DNA of 64,000 nucleotides from NCBI GenBank assembly GCA_000729835.1, contig JFHB01000101.1:1-64000 (forward strand). Reading direction: 5' to 3'. Below, piece after piece: positions 10,301 through 21,435 of this stretch. This DNA is from Atkinsonella hypoxylon (lineage: Eukaryota > Ascomycota > Sordariomycetes > Hypocreales > Clavicipitaceae). Position 1 is the first letter of the stretch; each line of letters begins with the position of its first letter. The notes beneath the pieces are model-generated. The model worked only from the letters and a program-made list of their open reading frames with translations, ran no database searches and was not told where the DNA came from. A program made the translations under genes and the position numbers.

Positions 10301-12150
10301 ATGGTTCTCAGTGCCTCAACGATAAAACCAAAGAGTTCCATATCACACGACACGACGACAGAGACCATCAGACACATTATTGCCTCAAGTACGAACACAT
10401 TATTCTCCTCGGCGACATTCTGTAGTATGCTCTTGGCCAGTCTTGGGATGAAGTTTTGTTCTGAGCCGTCGCCAACAAGATCAACAACCTCGTATGCATC
10501 CATGGTTGCTTGCAGAGCTCTGAGCCTTATGTCGGAGCTCCGTTTCCGGTTGCTGAAGAACGCTTCTAAGACTAAGTTGAGGTTTTCTTCCCATCTTAAA
10601 TCGGACGGAGAACAACATCGGAATTCTTGAAAGTAATCCAGGACAGTTCTGGCGGTCTCGTCGGGAAGCAAAGTGTGCACATCTGTGAAGAACTTGACGA
10701 TGGTTTGACGCGGAATAAAATCACCAGACTTCTCGCTTAATACCACATCGAGCCGCTTGATAAGTATCAACAATTCCCGATCCACACTAGCTACCTGCGA
10801 CTCCTCATGACTTGCTTGTTGCCTACCAGGTGTGTCATTGATACGATGGTAGCAGTCAGCAGCCACATTCAAAGATGTTGACCAATCCTCGTCAACGACC
10901 AGACGATGGATTTGGCCCTCTCCGTCATCAAAAAGGGAATTGATGAGTTGTAAGATGGAGATACACACTCGTAATGACTTGGTTGCTTTCAGAGTGTTGG
11001 ATAAGCCATCGACTAACAAAGCATAGGGAACGGCAGGATATCCCTTGTCCGCGGGTTTGGACAACAGCTTCTGAAGTACAGCCAAGCTACCCCGGATTTC
11101 TCTGTTAGAATCTTTGTCATTGACGCCGGGTTGCAAGCTTCGCAAAATATCAAGCATGATGCGGACTGTGGCCTGTCCATTGTGAGACTTGCACAAGTTG
11201 GCAATTGTATGCCAAGAATTCTTCTGCAAGCCTGGTACCATGCAGTAAATTGAGCTGAGCACTTGCACACAATCCTTGAGCTTACTCTGAGGGATGGACC
11301 CAAAGGTTACAATGGCATCCAGGACGTTTATACAAAATCTCAAGTCGTCTTCCTGGCTTGTGTTCATGCAAATGGTCAGGACTGTATCGATAAGGTCGGT
11401 CACAGCAGGCTCGTCAGCAGTGTTGAAACTGAACTTGATTACATCCAAGAGAAACAAGAAGAGCTGAGCAAAGTTCTTTTCCTCTCCTGAAGCTACCATT
11501 CTGCCGCGTGTTGAGCTGCTCGCGCTGCGTCCAGAATGAGCACAATTCTTCCTCGCGATGCGTGCGGCGTTGTATGCATCTTGCAACCAGGACGTGAGGA
11601 GAGGGAGCAAGTCATAGTCAAAGCCAGCGAGAACACGGCCATGACTCGTCAGATCAACGATGGCAGCGAGTTGCATATGAAAATCTTCAGGACTTGCAGG
11701 AGCTGACAGGGTTTGAAAGTATTCTTTACGTTCCAGATCGGTCGAAGACGAATGTTTCACACATTCTGTCAGTAGTTCCCAGCCGGCCGCTCTTGTTGAT
11801 GCAGGATTCGATGGGTTGATAAGGTCCTTGCATACGTACCAAATGTCCAGGATAGGATATAAAGGATATTCTGCAATAGCATACTTGAGAGTATTCGCAG
11901 CAGAGATACGTTCACTTGGGCTCCCATTCTTGAGAAGTTCAAACGCATCCAAGTGATTAATCGACAGCTCTCGCGAATGTGTTGGTATCGCATTGATGAG
12001 CTCGGCTCGGGGCAGAGCGGCAGTTGAAGCCGATAATGGTGGCGGTGCTTTAATAGACCTGGGAGTTGTCAAGCTTCGAAATACAGTAGCCAGTCCGCCG
12101 GGGCGGCTCGAGTCCGGTAAAGAAAGATCATCTTCTGGTCGCGGGGACAT
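7378..12150 (-). CDS. TSC2: tuberin homologue (TSC2), GTPase-activating protein for Rheb
   Basis: A single uninterrupted frame of 1590 aa. Tuberin is the catalytic half of the TSC complex that switches off the small GTPase Rheb and so restrains TORC1. The N-terminal two thirds is helical-repeat sequence of the tuberin type, beginning after a Ser/Pro-rich leader. The C-terminal Rap/Rheb-GAP domain is clear: the segment KKRHIGNDFVNIIFND (near residue 1365) carries the invariant Asn used as the catalytic 'asparagine thumb', followed by a QFNYVNIVITP strand. The last roughly 110 residues are Ser/Thr/Pro-rich and probably disordered, a likely phosphorylation tail. No introns are needed, which is unusual for a gene this long in the window. 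It is divergent from CSE1 across 2.2 kb. Confidence 0.93.
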   Translation of the reverse strand: MSPRPEDDLSLPDSSRPGGLATVFRSLTTPRSIKAPPPLSASTAALPRAELINAIPTHSRELSINHLDAFELLKNGSPSERISAANTLKYAIAEYPLYPILDIWYVCKDLINPSNPASTRAAGWELLTECVKHSSSTDLERKEYFQTLSAPASPEDFHMQLAAIVDLTSHGRVLAGFDYDLLPLLTSWLQDAYNAARIARKNCAHSGRSASSSTRGRMVASGEEKNFAQLFLFLLDVIKFSFNTADEPAVTDLIDTVLTICMNTSQEDDLRFCINVLDAIVTFGSIPQSKLKDCVQVLSSIYCMVPGLQKNSWHTIANLCKSHNGQATVRIMLDILRSLQPGVNDKDSNREIRGSLAVLQKLLSKPADKGYPAVPYALLVDGLSNTLKATKSLRVCISILQLINSLFDDGEGQIHRLVVDEDWSTSLNVAADCYHRINDTPGRQQASHEESQVASVDRELLILIKRLDVVLSEKSGDFIPRQTIVKFFTDVHTLLPDETARTVLDYFQEFRCCSPSDLRWEENLNLVLEAFFSNRKRSSDIRLRALQATMDAYEVVDLVGDGSEQNFIPRLAKSILQNVAEENNVFVLEAIMCLMVSVVVSCDMELFGFIVEALRTIVINNRLRYPISSPPMSATISPTIVDAQVPRLVQPQSPSNVVTTGYVRMFLRTMNSHGEKSVKLYNVLVGIAKPSHCEVDARLTAMKLLFRLRADWAHRVFVTDDLDNISLATTMCRTDASYAKKQADEVAQSLRLSRSDHSNSSRASRGVSLSQTQIQERVTPVRTTSGGKNLLVRHHQLWKCPDPNALPEVISSSISPVLVSHSWTPGPEDEEETYSSNKPHKSSVLNMATWLDAVVDILQGSDWEVYSFALVHLPSQLSNHGIFSAAIPQIQELRRMICDQIRSNGFQEPPFNSGLRRADVAICLFHSLTMILSYHEHFGKGDEDEIVKTFILGIGTWERTAKYCIHALSICCHELPLSTSKSLVQMLNQMAASITQPQVSVHILEFLACLSRLHNVYVNFREDEYRIVFAICFRYLEYARDKRQSNRGSYNSEPSAPGTPITGAVDTLHVAAPSEELPQYVHALAYHVILFWFLALKLPDRATHVGWIAKKLFADSDNGGQIADEQALTSIDFMQRVTYADVDEFSEDPLFTEERFGEILKKQWLIGNSIVTVKQGTTTGCAQIIKRQPSGTSAYTIREMFAPPPPHQIENHVDVSREGHASTNIVLPSHILLQLMSPVPQSFESARPIPLPDDEAIDRTIRVFDRSSSVDSHKVGVIYIGEGQSNESEILANVCGSSDYTEFLNNLGTLTRLKGATFNTQGLDREYDTDGQYTFCWRDRVTEIVFHVTTQMPTDLERDPQCTLKKRHIGNDFVNIIFNDSGKPFRFDTFPSQFNYVNIVITPASRASFIATRTSTNISGLRGQPFYRVQVVKKPGFPDTSPASETKMVSLSALPGFIRLLALNVSVFCHVWNAREGGEHISSWSSRLREIKRLRERYGPKPVANTVPSPPPTSSSQNQPPESSRPNSSVRDSFNSLRRTSVATFFTSTSEQTSHRSSMLSTSTSTNDTETGHPNGVSPLVESVDFSKWA

Positions 12151-13356
12151 GTGCTCATCCGCCGAAGCAGAGTTTCGTGGACAGTGATGGACTGCTGACG
12201 GTTAGAAGGGTTCCAATAAGATCTAAGAGAAAAGAACAATTTCTATGCTCTGCTATCAATATCCTGAGTCATCTTGATTATACTTGGCAGCGCATCTATG
12301 CATAGATAGCCTGCGAGCAAGCGATGCCAGGACACGAAGCGATTGTTCAAAAGCTGGCAAGAAACGTACCTAGAGATCAGTCCAGTCGAGCTTATTGCAT
12401 TAAACGGCATCAAAAGCACTGGTGGCGTGTATATGGCGTAAGACTGCCGCAGGCTGCGAGAAGCAATGGTCTCGAAGTTTTGAGCTCAAGGATCTGAGGA
12501 GAGACGCCGAAGTCAAGGCGGAAGCTGGCCGTAAAAGAATGAGGGACGGCGGGTGCAAGTTATGCTAGTTTCACATGGACGTTGTCTGTATACCAGAAGT
12601 CCGGGTTGAGCTCGAGATTAAGACGCAAGGGGAAAATAATGAAGCAAGCCGCAGCTATCGACAAGTCCGGAAGAGGTGATGATGTGATGCGATTGCTCCA
12701 GATGGATTGGCAAGACCAAGCGAGGTAGATCGCTTGAGGCTTGATGTATAAGTACCCGCATCTGCGTGCAATTCACGTGGGCGATAGTTGGGTCGGTACA
12801 TGGTTACAGAGGTACCTAAGGTCTCTAAGGTACCAGGTACTTAGTAGTGTGCAAATAGGCAATCCTGCCAAGTGGACCATTCCCCTCGACGAAGACACAC
12901 AATCACGGTTTCTCTGCGAGCCATACTTTTCTTTTGAAATTTTTGTGTTCGGCACTGTAGCACTTGCCCTCGCTTGATATAGCAATGTCGACGTTGACAG
13001 TAGCAATAGCTCCGCATGCGTTTTTGCTTCGGTCTACCTACCAACTTTGTAGCGAACTGGCTGACAGGCCAATGGTACTACTGCTGAGAAGGGTACATCA
13101 CTGATGCTAATTACTAGGCACATGCTGTTGAAGTATCATTTAACTTATGTGCAGAAACCTTCATATGCTCCCAGACATCCACAAACTCATATTAGTTGGT
13201 CTATTAGTTGGCGCCTCCGAAGTTCGCACACGCGAAGGGACAGGCGTACCTTGCGAACGGCGCGATTGCTCCCAAGGCGATATAAGTGACACTCTCACGA
13301 TTGATTATGTTGGATCGTAAATCTCAACATTGAACCTAGAATGCGGAGTTATAGGC

Positions 13357-13745
13357 CTATGGATCGGTAGCTGAAAATGACAAGGCCCTGCCGCCAGAAA
13401 CGGCCCCATTTTCCACCATAAGTTTGCCCAGGCTGTACCGCCCATTATTCGCATATTGCAGTGTGTATGGCGCGCCATACTCATAAGCAAATTCGACGCA
13501 CAGTTTCTTCTCCTGTGCTGAAGGTAGGGTGATTGGTAAACTGAAGCGTAGTGTCTCAACGGCGTTTGAGTAAGCGCAAAAAGTATGCCACTTTGTAGAG
13601 TTGATCTCACAAAGCACGTGTCCATAAGAGACCTTCCTGACTCGGTCTGTCGTCGAGATATTGGACTCTTCTTCCCAAGAAACCCCTGAAGCAAACGTAG
13701 CATACTTTGTGCGTTTAGATAATTTCGTAAAATGAAAGCTTCACC
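13357..13745 (-). other. orphan open frame, possible gene remnant
   Basis: A minus-strand frame with no ATG at its open end runs about 128 codons to a stop at 13357. It begins just after an in-frame TGA near 13746. Its composition is protein-like: mixed polar and aromatic residues, no low complexity, two Trp and three Cys. Examples are the segments SKRTKYATFASGVSW and EFAYEYGAPYTLQYANNG. I do not recognise the family. It could be the last exon of a small unknown gene whose upstream exons I failed to find, a decayed gene, or chance. Confidence 0.25.
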
Positions 13746-14190
13746 GGAAGATGCTAGTGAGTAAGCATATGTTTGGTCTTAAGCTCTGGCGTGCTTGATT
13801 TTCTAATGACCCTCAGACCCGCATTGCCAGAACTGATTTCTTCATGCATGGCGATTATCAACTGGTTTATTGTCCGATCATATAATTGTTTCTTTCGCTA
13901 ACAAAGTAAAGTTCGTAGAGAAACCGGAATTATATGTGTTTCAAAAATATCATTTAGTTCGTAAGCAAGTAGAATCGCGTGCACTACGGAGTAAACACCT
14001 GCCTACCTGTAGGGTAGAAATGATACATGGCTTTTAGTACCAAGATATAAATGGAACGAGGCTCCCAGCCCTGAGACCACTACCGGCGTCGACCGTCGAC
14101 GAGTCGCACAATGTATCCATTAAGCTCAAAAATCGTGCCTCTGCGTGTCTCACTGCTCCAGTGAAGCGGCTGGGCTCGGTAGCGTCAGCT

Positions 14191-14226
14191 GAGGTTGAGG
14201 TAGAGTTGAGGTTGAGGTTGAAGTTG
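14191..14226. repeat. imperfect (GAGGTT)n tract
   Basis: Degenerate copies of GAGGTT/GAGGTA lie about 160 bases upstream of the CSE1 start codon, within the likely 5' untranslated leader. It is simple repeat DNA. Confidence 0.75.
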
Positions 14227-14382
14227 CGAGACTGACTCTTTGAGGCTCCCCCACATTGGAAATCCAACAACTGGACGAGCAGCAAAAAGTCCTCTCCACA
14301 TTTTGCAACAAGACTAGACCATACCGCATCATCCTTCCTCCCACCACATCCCTAGTGCAGCTCTCGTAGACGAGATCTCACA

Positions 14383-17300
14383 ATGGCGGCAGACATTGGC
14401 CACATTTCTCAGCTCTTGAATGCCACCCTCGACCCTTCTCAGCATCGCAAAGGTACGTCACCCCGCGTTGCAGTAGCGGCTAACCTGCCCTTGTTCTCGA
14501 GTGCTAATAAACAAACGCATCGTGCAGCCGAAGCTGCTTTGAAGCAGGAGGCTACGAAACCGCAATACTCCCTTGCGCTTCTGAATATCGTCAGTTCGAG
14601 CTCTCTTCCTGCGAACACGAGACTTGCGGCGTCCCTTGCATTCAAGAACTTCATCCGCTCCAACTATGTGGTTCGTCTCGGGACCGACTCCTCCCCCAAC
14701 ATGACTATCTTCCAAGTAAATGCTAAGCTATACGGCTCGCAGGACGAAGAAGGCAACTATAAGATCCCACAGGATGAGGTCCAGGTGATAAAAGAGCAAC
14801 TCATCGGTTTGATGATATCAAGCTCTCCCAACGTTCAGAAACAATTGGGCGAAGCCATCAGCGTCATTGCAGACTCCGACTTTTGGAGACGATGGGATAC
14901 GCTTACACAGGTAAGGCATCCACATGTCAGTAAAAAAGTTGGAATTTGGATTCTCATCATCGGATTCAGGAATTAGTCAGCCGCTTCTCCTCGAGCAACC
15001 CGAAGACCAACGTTGGTGTCCTTGAAGTCGCACACTCTATTTTCAATAGATGGCGTCCTTTGAACCGGTCGAACGAGCTATACATTGAGATAAATCACGT
15101 CGTGAACACATTTGGCCAGCCTTTTATTCAGTTGCTCGTCGTATGTCTCAGCCAGACTCGAGATGTACCGACTTGACGCTAACAATTGACCACAGACTAC
15201 TGACAATAAAATTGCTGAGCATGCTAGTAACAAGGAGGCCCTGCAGGGGTGGTTTGAGACTTTGGATTTGCAGATTAGAATTCTACATGATCTGTCGTCC
15301 CATGATCTCGTCCCAATTGTTGAAGAGAATTTGGGAAGCATCTCTGAGCTTCTCCACAAATATTTGACATACTCGAACCCTCTATTAGAGACCGACGACG
15401 AGACAAGTATTGTTGACACAGTCAAGGCTGGTATTTGCGAGTTACTGGAGCTATACACAATCAAGTACGACGAAGATTTCTCAAAATATGTTCAGCCATT
15501 CATCACGAGTGCTTGGAACCTATTGACCACGATCGGGACGGAAACGAAATACGACAACTTGGTAAGCAAGAGCTTGCACTTCTTGACTGCCGTCGCATCC
15601 ACCGCAGATCATGCCAACGTGTTCAACGACGAGAATGTATTATCGCAGATTGTTGAAAAGGTCATTTTACCAAATGTCGCTCTTCGTGAATCGGATATTG
15701 AAATGTTTGAAGACGAACCCATCGAGTTTATTCGTCGAGATTTGGAAGGCTCAGATTCCGATTCAAGACGAAGATCATCTACGGACTTCTTGCGAAAACT
15801 GCAGGAAAGATTCGAGACATCTGTGACTACGGCTGTCTCCAGATACATCAACCACTACCTTGCACAGGGCAAGACGGACTGGAAAGCCAAGGACACGGCT
15901 GTCTACCTGTTTCTGTCCATTGCGGCCAAGGGAGCTGTTACGCAGGCGCAAGGCGTCAAAACAGTCAATCCATTAGTGAATGTGGTTGAATTCTTCGAGC
16001 AGCATATCGCCCAAGATCTCATGGCTACTGACGGCGTTGAACCCATCTCCAAGGTCGACGCCATCAAGTATTTGTACACTTTTCGCAGCCAGCTGTCAAA
16101 AGAGCAATGGACCGTGGCTATAAAGCCCTTGATTCAAAACTTGAACTCCAAAAACTACGTCGTCTACACATACGCAGCCATCGCCGTCGAGCGTGTTTTG
16201 TTTTTGGCAGACGACGCCGGAAATGCAATGTTCCCGCGGGCTGATATTGAGCCATTTGCTAAAGACTTGCTGAATCATTTGTTCAATTTGATTGAGCAAG
16301 AACCAAACGCAGCCAAGCTTCAAGAAAATGAATTCCTAATGCGATGCGTGATGAGAATCCTCATCGTAATCAAGGACGGGGCCTCTCCCATGTTAGACAG
16401 TGTCTTGACCCATCTTATCCTCATCACGAATGTAATGAAGCACAACCCGAGTAATCCTCGATTCTACTACTACCATTTTGAGGCCATGGGAGCTCTTGTT
16501 CGATACTGCTCAGCAAATAACGCCGCAGTGTTCAACCAGAAGCTTTGGGAGCCTTTCAACTTGATCCTCACCGAAGATGTGACAGAATTCATTCCATACA
16601 TCTTTCAAATTCTTGCTCAACTGTTTGAGTCAAGTCCCGCAGACGCTATCTCAGAGAACCACAAGTCTCTACTGACACCGTTGTTAGCCGCGCCGTTGTG
16701 GGAGACTCGCGGCAATGTCCCTGCCTGCGTGCGACTTTTGGCAGCTGTCATTCCCAGGGCATCACATCATATACAGGAAGGCAAACTAGAAGCAGTGCTT
16801 GGTATCTTCCAGAAGCTGCTTTCTTCCAAGAAATCTGAAACCCAGGCATTCGATATCCTGGACGCTATTGTCAACTCCTTTGCACCGTAAGTGACAGTAG
16901 ACCCGCCATTAGACTTTGTTCAGTGAAAGTCTTTGTGAAAAGCTAAACAACTTTGGCACAGATCGGCACTGGAAAAATACTTTGGCACTATAATCCAGCT
17001 TCTTTATACGAAACTACAAGGCTCACCGGCTGATTCCTTCAAGCTCCGATTCGCCCGCTTCTACCACCTGGTCAGCGCCAGACTGGAAGCCGGATACGGC
17101 GCAGACTTCTTCATCAAGAAATCGGACCAAGTCGATGAACGTGCTTTCGCTCAAGTGTACCCGCCCTTTGTCCTGGCAGAAACCGAGAAGCTTGCCAAGC
17201 CTGTTGATCGCAAAACCGCCGTCGTATCCCTTACCAAAACGCTCTGCGACTCCCAAGTGTTCGGAGAGAAGTTCATGAAGGGGTGGGCCAACAGCTGCCG

Positions 17301-17589
17301 CATCCTGCTATCGCTGCTGGCCAACCCACCAGCTGTCGCCGCTGGCGCCGGCGATGAAATCATCACCGAGTCCTCGGTGGACGATATTGGATTTGGTATG
17401 ACGTACACTGCGCTCAACACGTGCAAACCGCATGCGCGAGACGACTTCCCCGAAGTCCAGAACGTCACGTCCTGGGTGAAGGAGTACATGGTTGCCGCTA
17501 ACCAAAGACACAACGGGGCCATTGCCAACTTTATCGCACAGCGACTCCCTGCCGAGCAGCAAGAAGCCATTGCGCAATACATTCAATAA
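14383..17589 (+). CDS. CSE1: importin-alpha re-exporter CSE1 (exportin-2/CAS)
   Basis: A karyopherin-beta family export receptor that carries importin-alpha back to the cytoplasm with Ran-GTP. Proposed exons are 14383-14452, 14528-14670, 14743-14910, 14970-15140, 15196-16886 and 16962-17589. They join in frame to 956 aa, the usual Cse1 size. The N-terminus (ISQLLNATLDPSQHRKAEAAL) is the classic importin-beta N-terminal domain, with LAASLAFKNFIRSNYV following. The centre and C-terminus are HEAT repeats, including the Cse1-type block ending SWVKEYM near the C-terminus. Every splice junction restores a conserved-looking segment. Four of the five introns sit in the first 800 bases, as is common in fungal genes. 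The gene is expected to be essential. Confidence 0.95.
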
Positions 17590-18048
17590 AGTTGAATGGG
17601 GAAATGAAAATCAACGACGCTAAGTACCTTTCTTGCACGAAAAGCCTGCGGGAATAAGGTGACACAGCAAGTAGTATACCCGAAAGGCAGTCTTGTGAAG
17701 TCTTAGCAAAATAAAATTTAAAAACTTGCAAGAAATCTGACTTGTCGGCCGCGGAATGGGAAGTAAATCATCGAGATAACATCCGGAGCCTGGCAAGGTT
17801 TTGAGAAACCATGGTACACTGGCGTGGAATAGACGGTGGCACATGAGATGAAAATAGTCTGACGGGAATTATACACACGCAGCATTTTGTACCCATGCTG
17901 ACTTACAAAAAAGAGCGTCTCACCACCCATTGTCTGTCTACAAGGTCTCTAGCTCGCTGACGTCTACCCTGCTCGTCGTACCTGGTCATCGTGGATAACC
18001 AGGCACGGAACGTCGTAACTTAATGTTGTTCACTAGGGGGTTTTCTAG
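17590..18048. other. intergenic, CSE1 3' flank
   Basis: No gene is seen. It includes an AATAAAATTTAAAA stretch near 17709 that could act in 3'-end formation. It ends at the TA duplication of the inverted-repeat element. Confidence 0.45.
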
Positions 18049-18050
18049 TA

Positions 18051-18410
18051 AATCTCAGGTCCAGCGTATGTGTGCATTGGTCCAGAGTGGAGCCAAAAAG
18101 GGTGTATTTTTGGCAGGCGGTGAAGCGTTTTTTTTTGCATATGCCTACTCCGTAGCATATGCCTAGTATATGCAGAATGCACAGTGTATTAGTGCGAATC
18201 GACATTTTTATATTTAGTGGTATATGCACTAATATTTAGTGGTACATACACTAATATGTAGTGCTATAGTGCTATAGTGCTATAGAAATGCACTCTCGAT
18301 CTCTTGCTTAGAAATTAATACTGTGTGATGAGCATATGTTATTCTGCCTAAATCTACACCCGCTCTGGCTCCACTCTGGACCAATGCACACATGCGCTGG
18401 ACCTGAGATT
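18051..18410. mobile_element. MITE-like element with ~66-bp terminal inverted repeats and TA duplication
   Basis: The left end (18051-18116) and the reverse complement of the right end (18344-18410) match over about 66 bp. The outer 45 bp or so differ at only one position (T against C). The element starts AATCTCAGG and ends CCTGAGATT, with TA directly on both sides (18049-18050 and 18411-18412). TA target duplications are typical of Tc1/mariner elements. The interior of about 227 bp is A/T-rich and has no open frame. It contains a 22-bp tandem duplication (about 18214-18257) and three copies of GCTATAGT. At 360 bp with no transposase, it would be a non-autonomous element mobilised in trans. 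Copy number elsewhere cannot be judged from one window. Confidence 0.8.
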
Positions 18411-18412
18411 TA

Positions 18413-18991
18413 ACTACTGTACACCCGTTCACCAGCTGTTGAGAAGGAAAACAGTGGAGAGGTAACTAGTGCTTGCTAGAAACTATCCCAGCTGGCTAAG
18501 CTCCAAAAAAAAAAAAAAAAAATTACATTTAATGTGAATGGCTGAAGATTAGAAAGTGCCATCGTAAATCTTGGTATTCATAATGGCCCGCCCAAAATGA
18601 CTTCAACAGAGTACATTTGACGCTTCTGCAATGCTGGGGGTTCAAAAATAGTCGGTTTAAAAAGCAGTGAGGTATAGAGTTCTAAGTCGTATGCTTTTGG
18701 ACACAGTAGGAAAATAAAAAAACAACCCGGCACTTGTATGCGGAGGACGGGAATGCGGTGCCTCGACACGCTTGACTGTTTGAAAATGCATAGATTGTCA
18801 ATCATAAGGGACAATATATTGCCATCGTGAATGAGAAAACCGTCATGATATGGTTTATGGCATTGAAAAAGTGGGTCATACACGTCGTCGCAGCCTCTCG
18901 CTTCTCTCCTCGCTAGAAACCAAGTGCTACATGAAAGATGCATGTCGTTGAAAATGGAATCAAGGCCAATGAAGGCTCTTTTCTGGCATCA
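18413..18991. other. intergenic, 3' flank of the PH-like gene
   Basis: No gene is supported. A poly-A run of about 18 bases lies near 18505. A minus-strand open frame (18578-18943) has no protein-like features. Confidence 0.45.
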
Positions 18992-21054
18992 CTAGAGAAG
19001 TCCTCCTTCAGGTGCGACTACTCCAATGCTGTTCCGCCACCTGCAACGCCTCTCCTGGTCTTCTCGCTCCCTGGGTCGCGGCGGAGGAACGGAGCCTCGC
19101 AGGGCCAGGTTTGTCTTGCGTACTGATGAGCTGTTTTGCATGTCCGTCTCGCTGCTGACATGACTGCTTCCTGTACTGGCGTTGGTCTGGGCAAGCAGTA
19201 AGCTGCTGGTGCTCGATAACCTCTTTGTAAACTCGGTAAAACTTAATCTTTTGATACTCGAATTGGAGTGACGTTTGCTGTCGGTGGTTGTGGTTGTGGT
19301 TGTAGCGGTAGAGTGGACGTCGTCGTGATATTTACTAGATGTTGTATCCGTTGGTGTTAGGTGAGGGATGCTTTTTGATCGAGAGGCGTTGGGCTTGCTT
19401 TTAGCATGGGCAGTGTGTGGTCGCGATGATGAGGGCCAATTTAATGGCTGAGCCATGCCTGCATGAAAGCTCAAATGTGTACGTGACATTGAAGGGCGAT
19501 GAGATTTCGAGCTGCGGCCATTACCGTTCCGGTCACCACCAGCTATGAATGCCAGCGCTCGCTGCGCAGAGGGCGACATGAGAGGCGCGTTATAATCGAT
19601 TTGGTCCTGATCCCCTGAGAAATTCGCACTGTCTGAAGATTCACTGGATCCTTCGTGGTCATCATTTTCCACATTTGAGCTATCATCATCGTCAAATGTG
19701 CTTTTCGAAACGCCTGGCTGAACCCGCTGAATGGTTTCCTGCTTGCGTCCCTTGTTTTCTGATTCACGCATCAACGCATCGAATCGGGCGATCGAGCTCA
19801 GCTTTTCTTGACCGGTCACGTATGACCCAGCCCCAGGAATGTGTCCGAGTTGAAAAGCTCTGTCTAGAATAGTCTCACCTGGGGCAGGCGGAGAGGTAAC
19901 ATCAACGACAGAGTGGTGCTGACTCGGCGTGCTGACACTATGCCTACTTCTCACAGGAGAGCTTATTGTGGACGAACGGCCTTGGGCCGAGGTCCACCCG
20001 ACGATGAACTGACCCCTATCTTCCCATTTTGAGCCACAAGTCACAATATCACCTGGCAAAATAGTCGTATACTTTTGTTCCGGAATGGCATGTGGCACCT
20101 TCTGGGAGGGATGGTTGTTACAAGACGAAGAAACATCACTTCTTCTCGACCGCAAGCTTGGAGATTCCGAACTCAACGTCCCCGGACGATCCAGCGGGCC
20201 AGTTGAGTGTGTAGCAGTAGAGCGTTTATGCTGCAGTGGGCGATTGCCGCTGCCTGGCCGTGGAGAGCGGTCCGAGTTATCCTGACTTTGGGTATGAAAG
20301 AGTGAGGTAAAGGTTGGAGATAGAGGACATTCGACAGTGCTTGCCTCAATTTTCTTCGCCATTATAAATTGGGCCCATAGATGTAAGCTGGGATGGTGGT
20401 CGTCAGGGGGCGTGCGAAACCACAAGATCGTTACACCAGAGTCCTTGTTGGATGACATAAACCCAGTAGCGCGGCTCGAACGGCGCTTTCGTTGGCTATC
20501 GGAGATGGTCACGACGAGAGTTGGAAGCACGGGTCCTTGCTTGCGGTGCGACAGCAGCTGAACTTGACAGTCGGAAACGTGGGATAACAGCCATCGTTGA
20601 ATTGGTTCCCTGTCCTCCTATGCGACAAAAAAGACGGATTTCATGTCAGCAATAAACAGCAGCTAATCTATGTTGCACCAGCACTTTACCTTGGCTTTGA
20701 AAATAGCAAGATAGATATTGTCTGTCGCATTTTTGGTCGCCGGCTTGGAAAGAACGCTGTTGACGCGATTGGCAGTGCTGTGGGCTCGGTCTCTGGCGTC
20801 GGTCTGAGGAGAACCGACGGTTATATATCTCGTCTAAAGTGGAATGGATGGTCAGCGCCGTGGCCATGGTGATGAATCAAAAGTGAAGAGTGAGAAGCGG
20901 GAAAACGTCAATAAAAAGGACCTAGGTGGCGACTTGGTGGTCCCAATTGACCGTGAGCCCGACAGAAGCAATATGTGCGCACCTTCCATGATTGCCGGCC
21001 TAGTATTTGGCTCCTGTCCGGAGGGACCTGGAGATAACCATCAAGGCTGTCCAT
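18992..21054 (-). CDS. PH-like domain, Ser-rich protein of unknown function
   Basis: Exons on the minus strand are 20983-21054, 20690-20833 and 18992-20617, joining in phase 0 to 613 aa. The start ATG (21054) opens MDSLDGYLQVPPDRSQ. The spliced N-terminus reads through SWK/TRYITVG and NIYLAIFKAK/EDREPIQRWL, and a later segment is ILWFRTPPDDHHPSLHLWAQF. The WKxRYITV strand, a basic loop and the closing tryptophan helix suggest a pleckstrin-homology fold over about residues 5-145, so binding to a lipid or membrane protein is possible. The remaining roughly 450 residues are low-complexity Ser/Thr/Asp-rich, with a Thr run and a conserved-looking ending RWRNSIGVVAPEGGLL. No enzyme motif is seen. 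Initiating at MLPTL in exon 3 would discard the PH-like region, so the three-exon model is preferred. A long purine/pyrimidine tract (21340-21435) lies in the leader. Confidence 0.8.
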
Positions 21055-21339
21055 GGCGAGGGGAACGAGGAATTGAACAGTGGCCGCCGGGTTTCTTTTT
21101 ATCTTGTTGGAGTTAAAGTGGCATAATGAGAAGCGAGAACAGGCATCTAGCCAAAACCAGTCTCTGTCCGTCTGCGTCCGTCTTTTGGGCGCTCTTTCCC
21201 ACGCTTGTTGCACTGCATCAACTCGGTTCTTTTTGTGGATACTACTTCCAAGTCTCCCTGGCCTCGGAGTCTGGAGTTTAGAGACGTAAATCTGGGTTTG
21301 GAGAAAAAGCGAGTGGCAGCTGTAACTAGAAATTAACGA

Positions 21340-21435
21340 TGCCTCTAAGAAAAAGAAAAAAAAAAAGGAAAAAAAAAAGAGACGCACGGGAGAGAGAAAG
21401 AGAAAAAGGGAGGGAGGGGAAAAAGAGAGAGGGAC
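21340..21435. repeat. poly-purine tract
   Basis: About 95 bases of A/G-only or nearly A/G-only sequence (runs of A, then AGAGAG and GGGAGG) on the + strand, which is polypyrimidine on the coding strand of the PH-like gene. Its position 290-380 bases upstream of that start codon fits a fungal promoter pyrimidine tract. Confidence 0.7.

Larger units (their letters stand above)
12151..14382. other. 2.2-kb divergent intergenic region (TSC2/CSE1)
   Basis: This holds the 5' regions of both divergent genes. Visible are palindromic GGTACC-type clusters at about 12800-12842, one orphan open frame on the minus strand (listed separately) and an ACTACGGAGTA motif near 13984. Near 14190-14226 a hexamer-like (GAGGTT)n tract lies in the probable CSE1 leader. 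No tRNA is seen. Confidence 0.5.
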
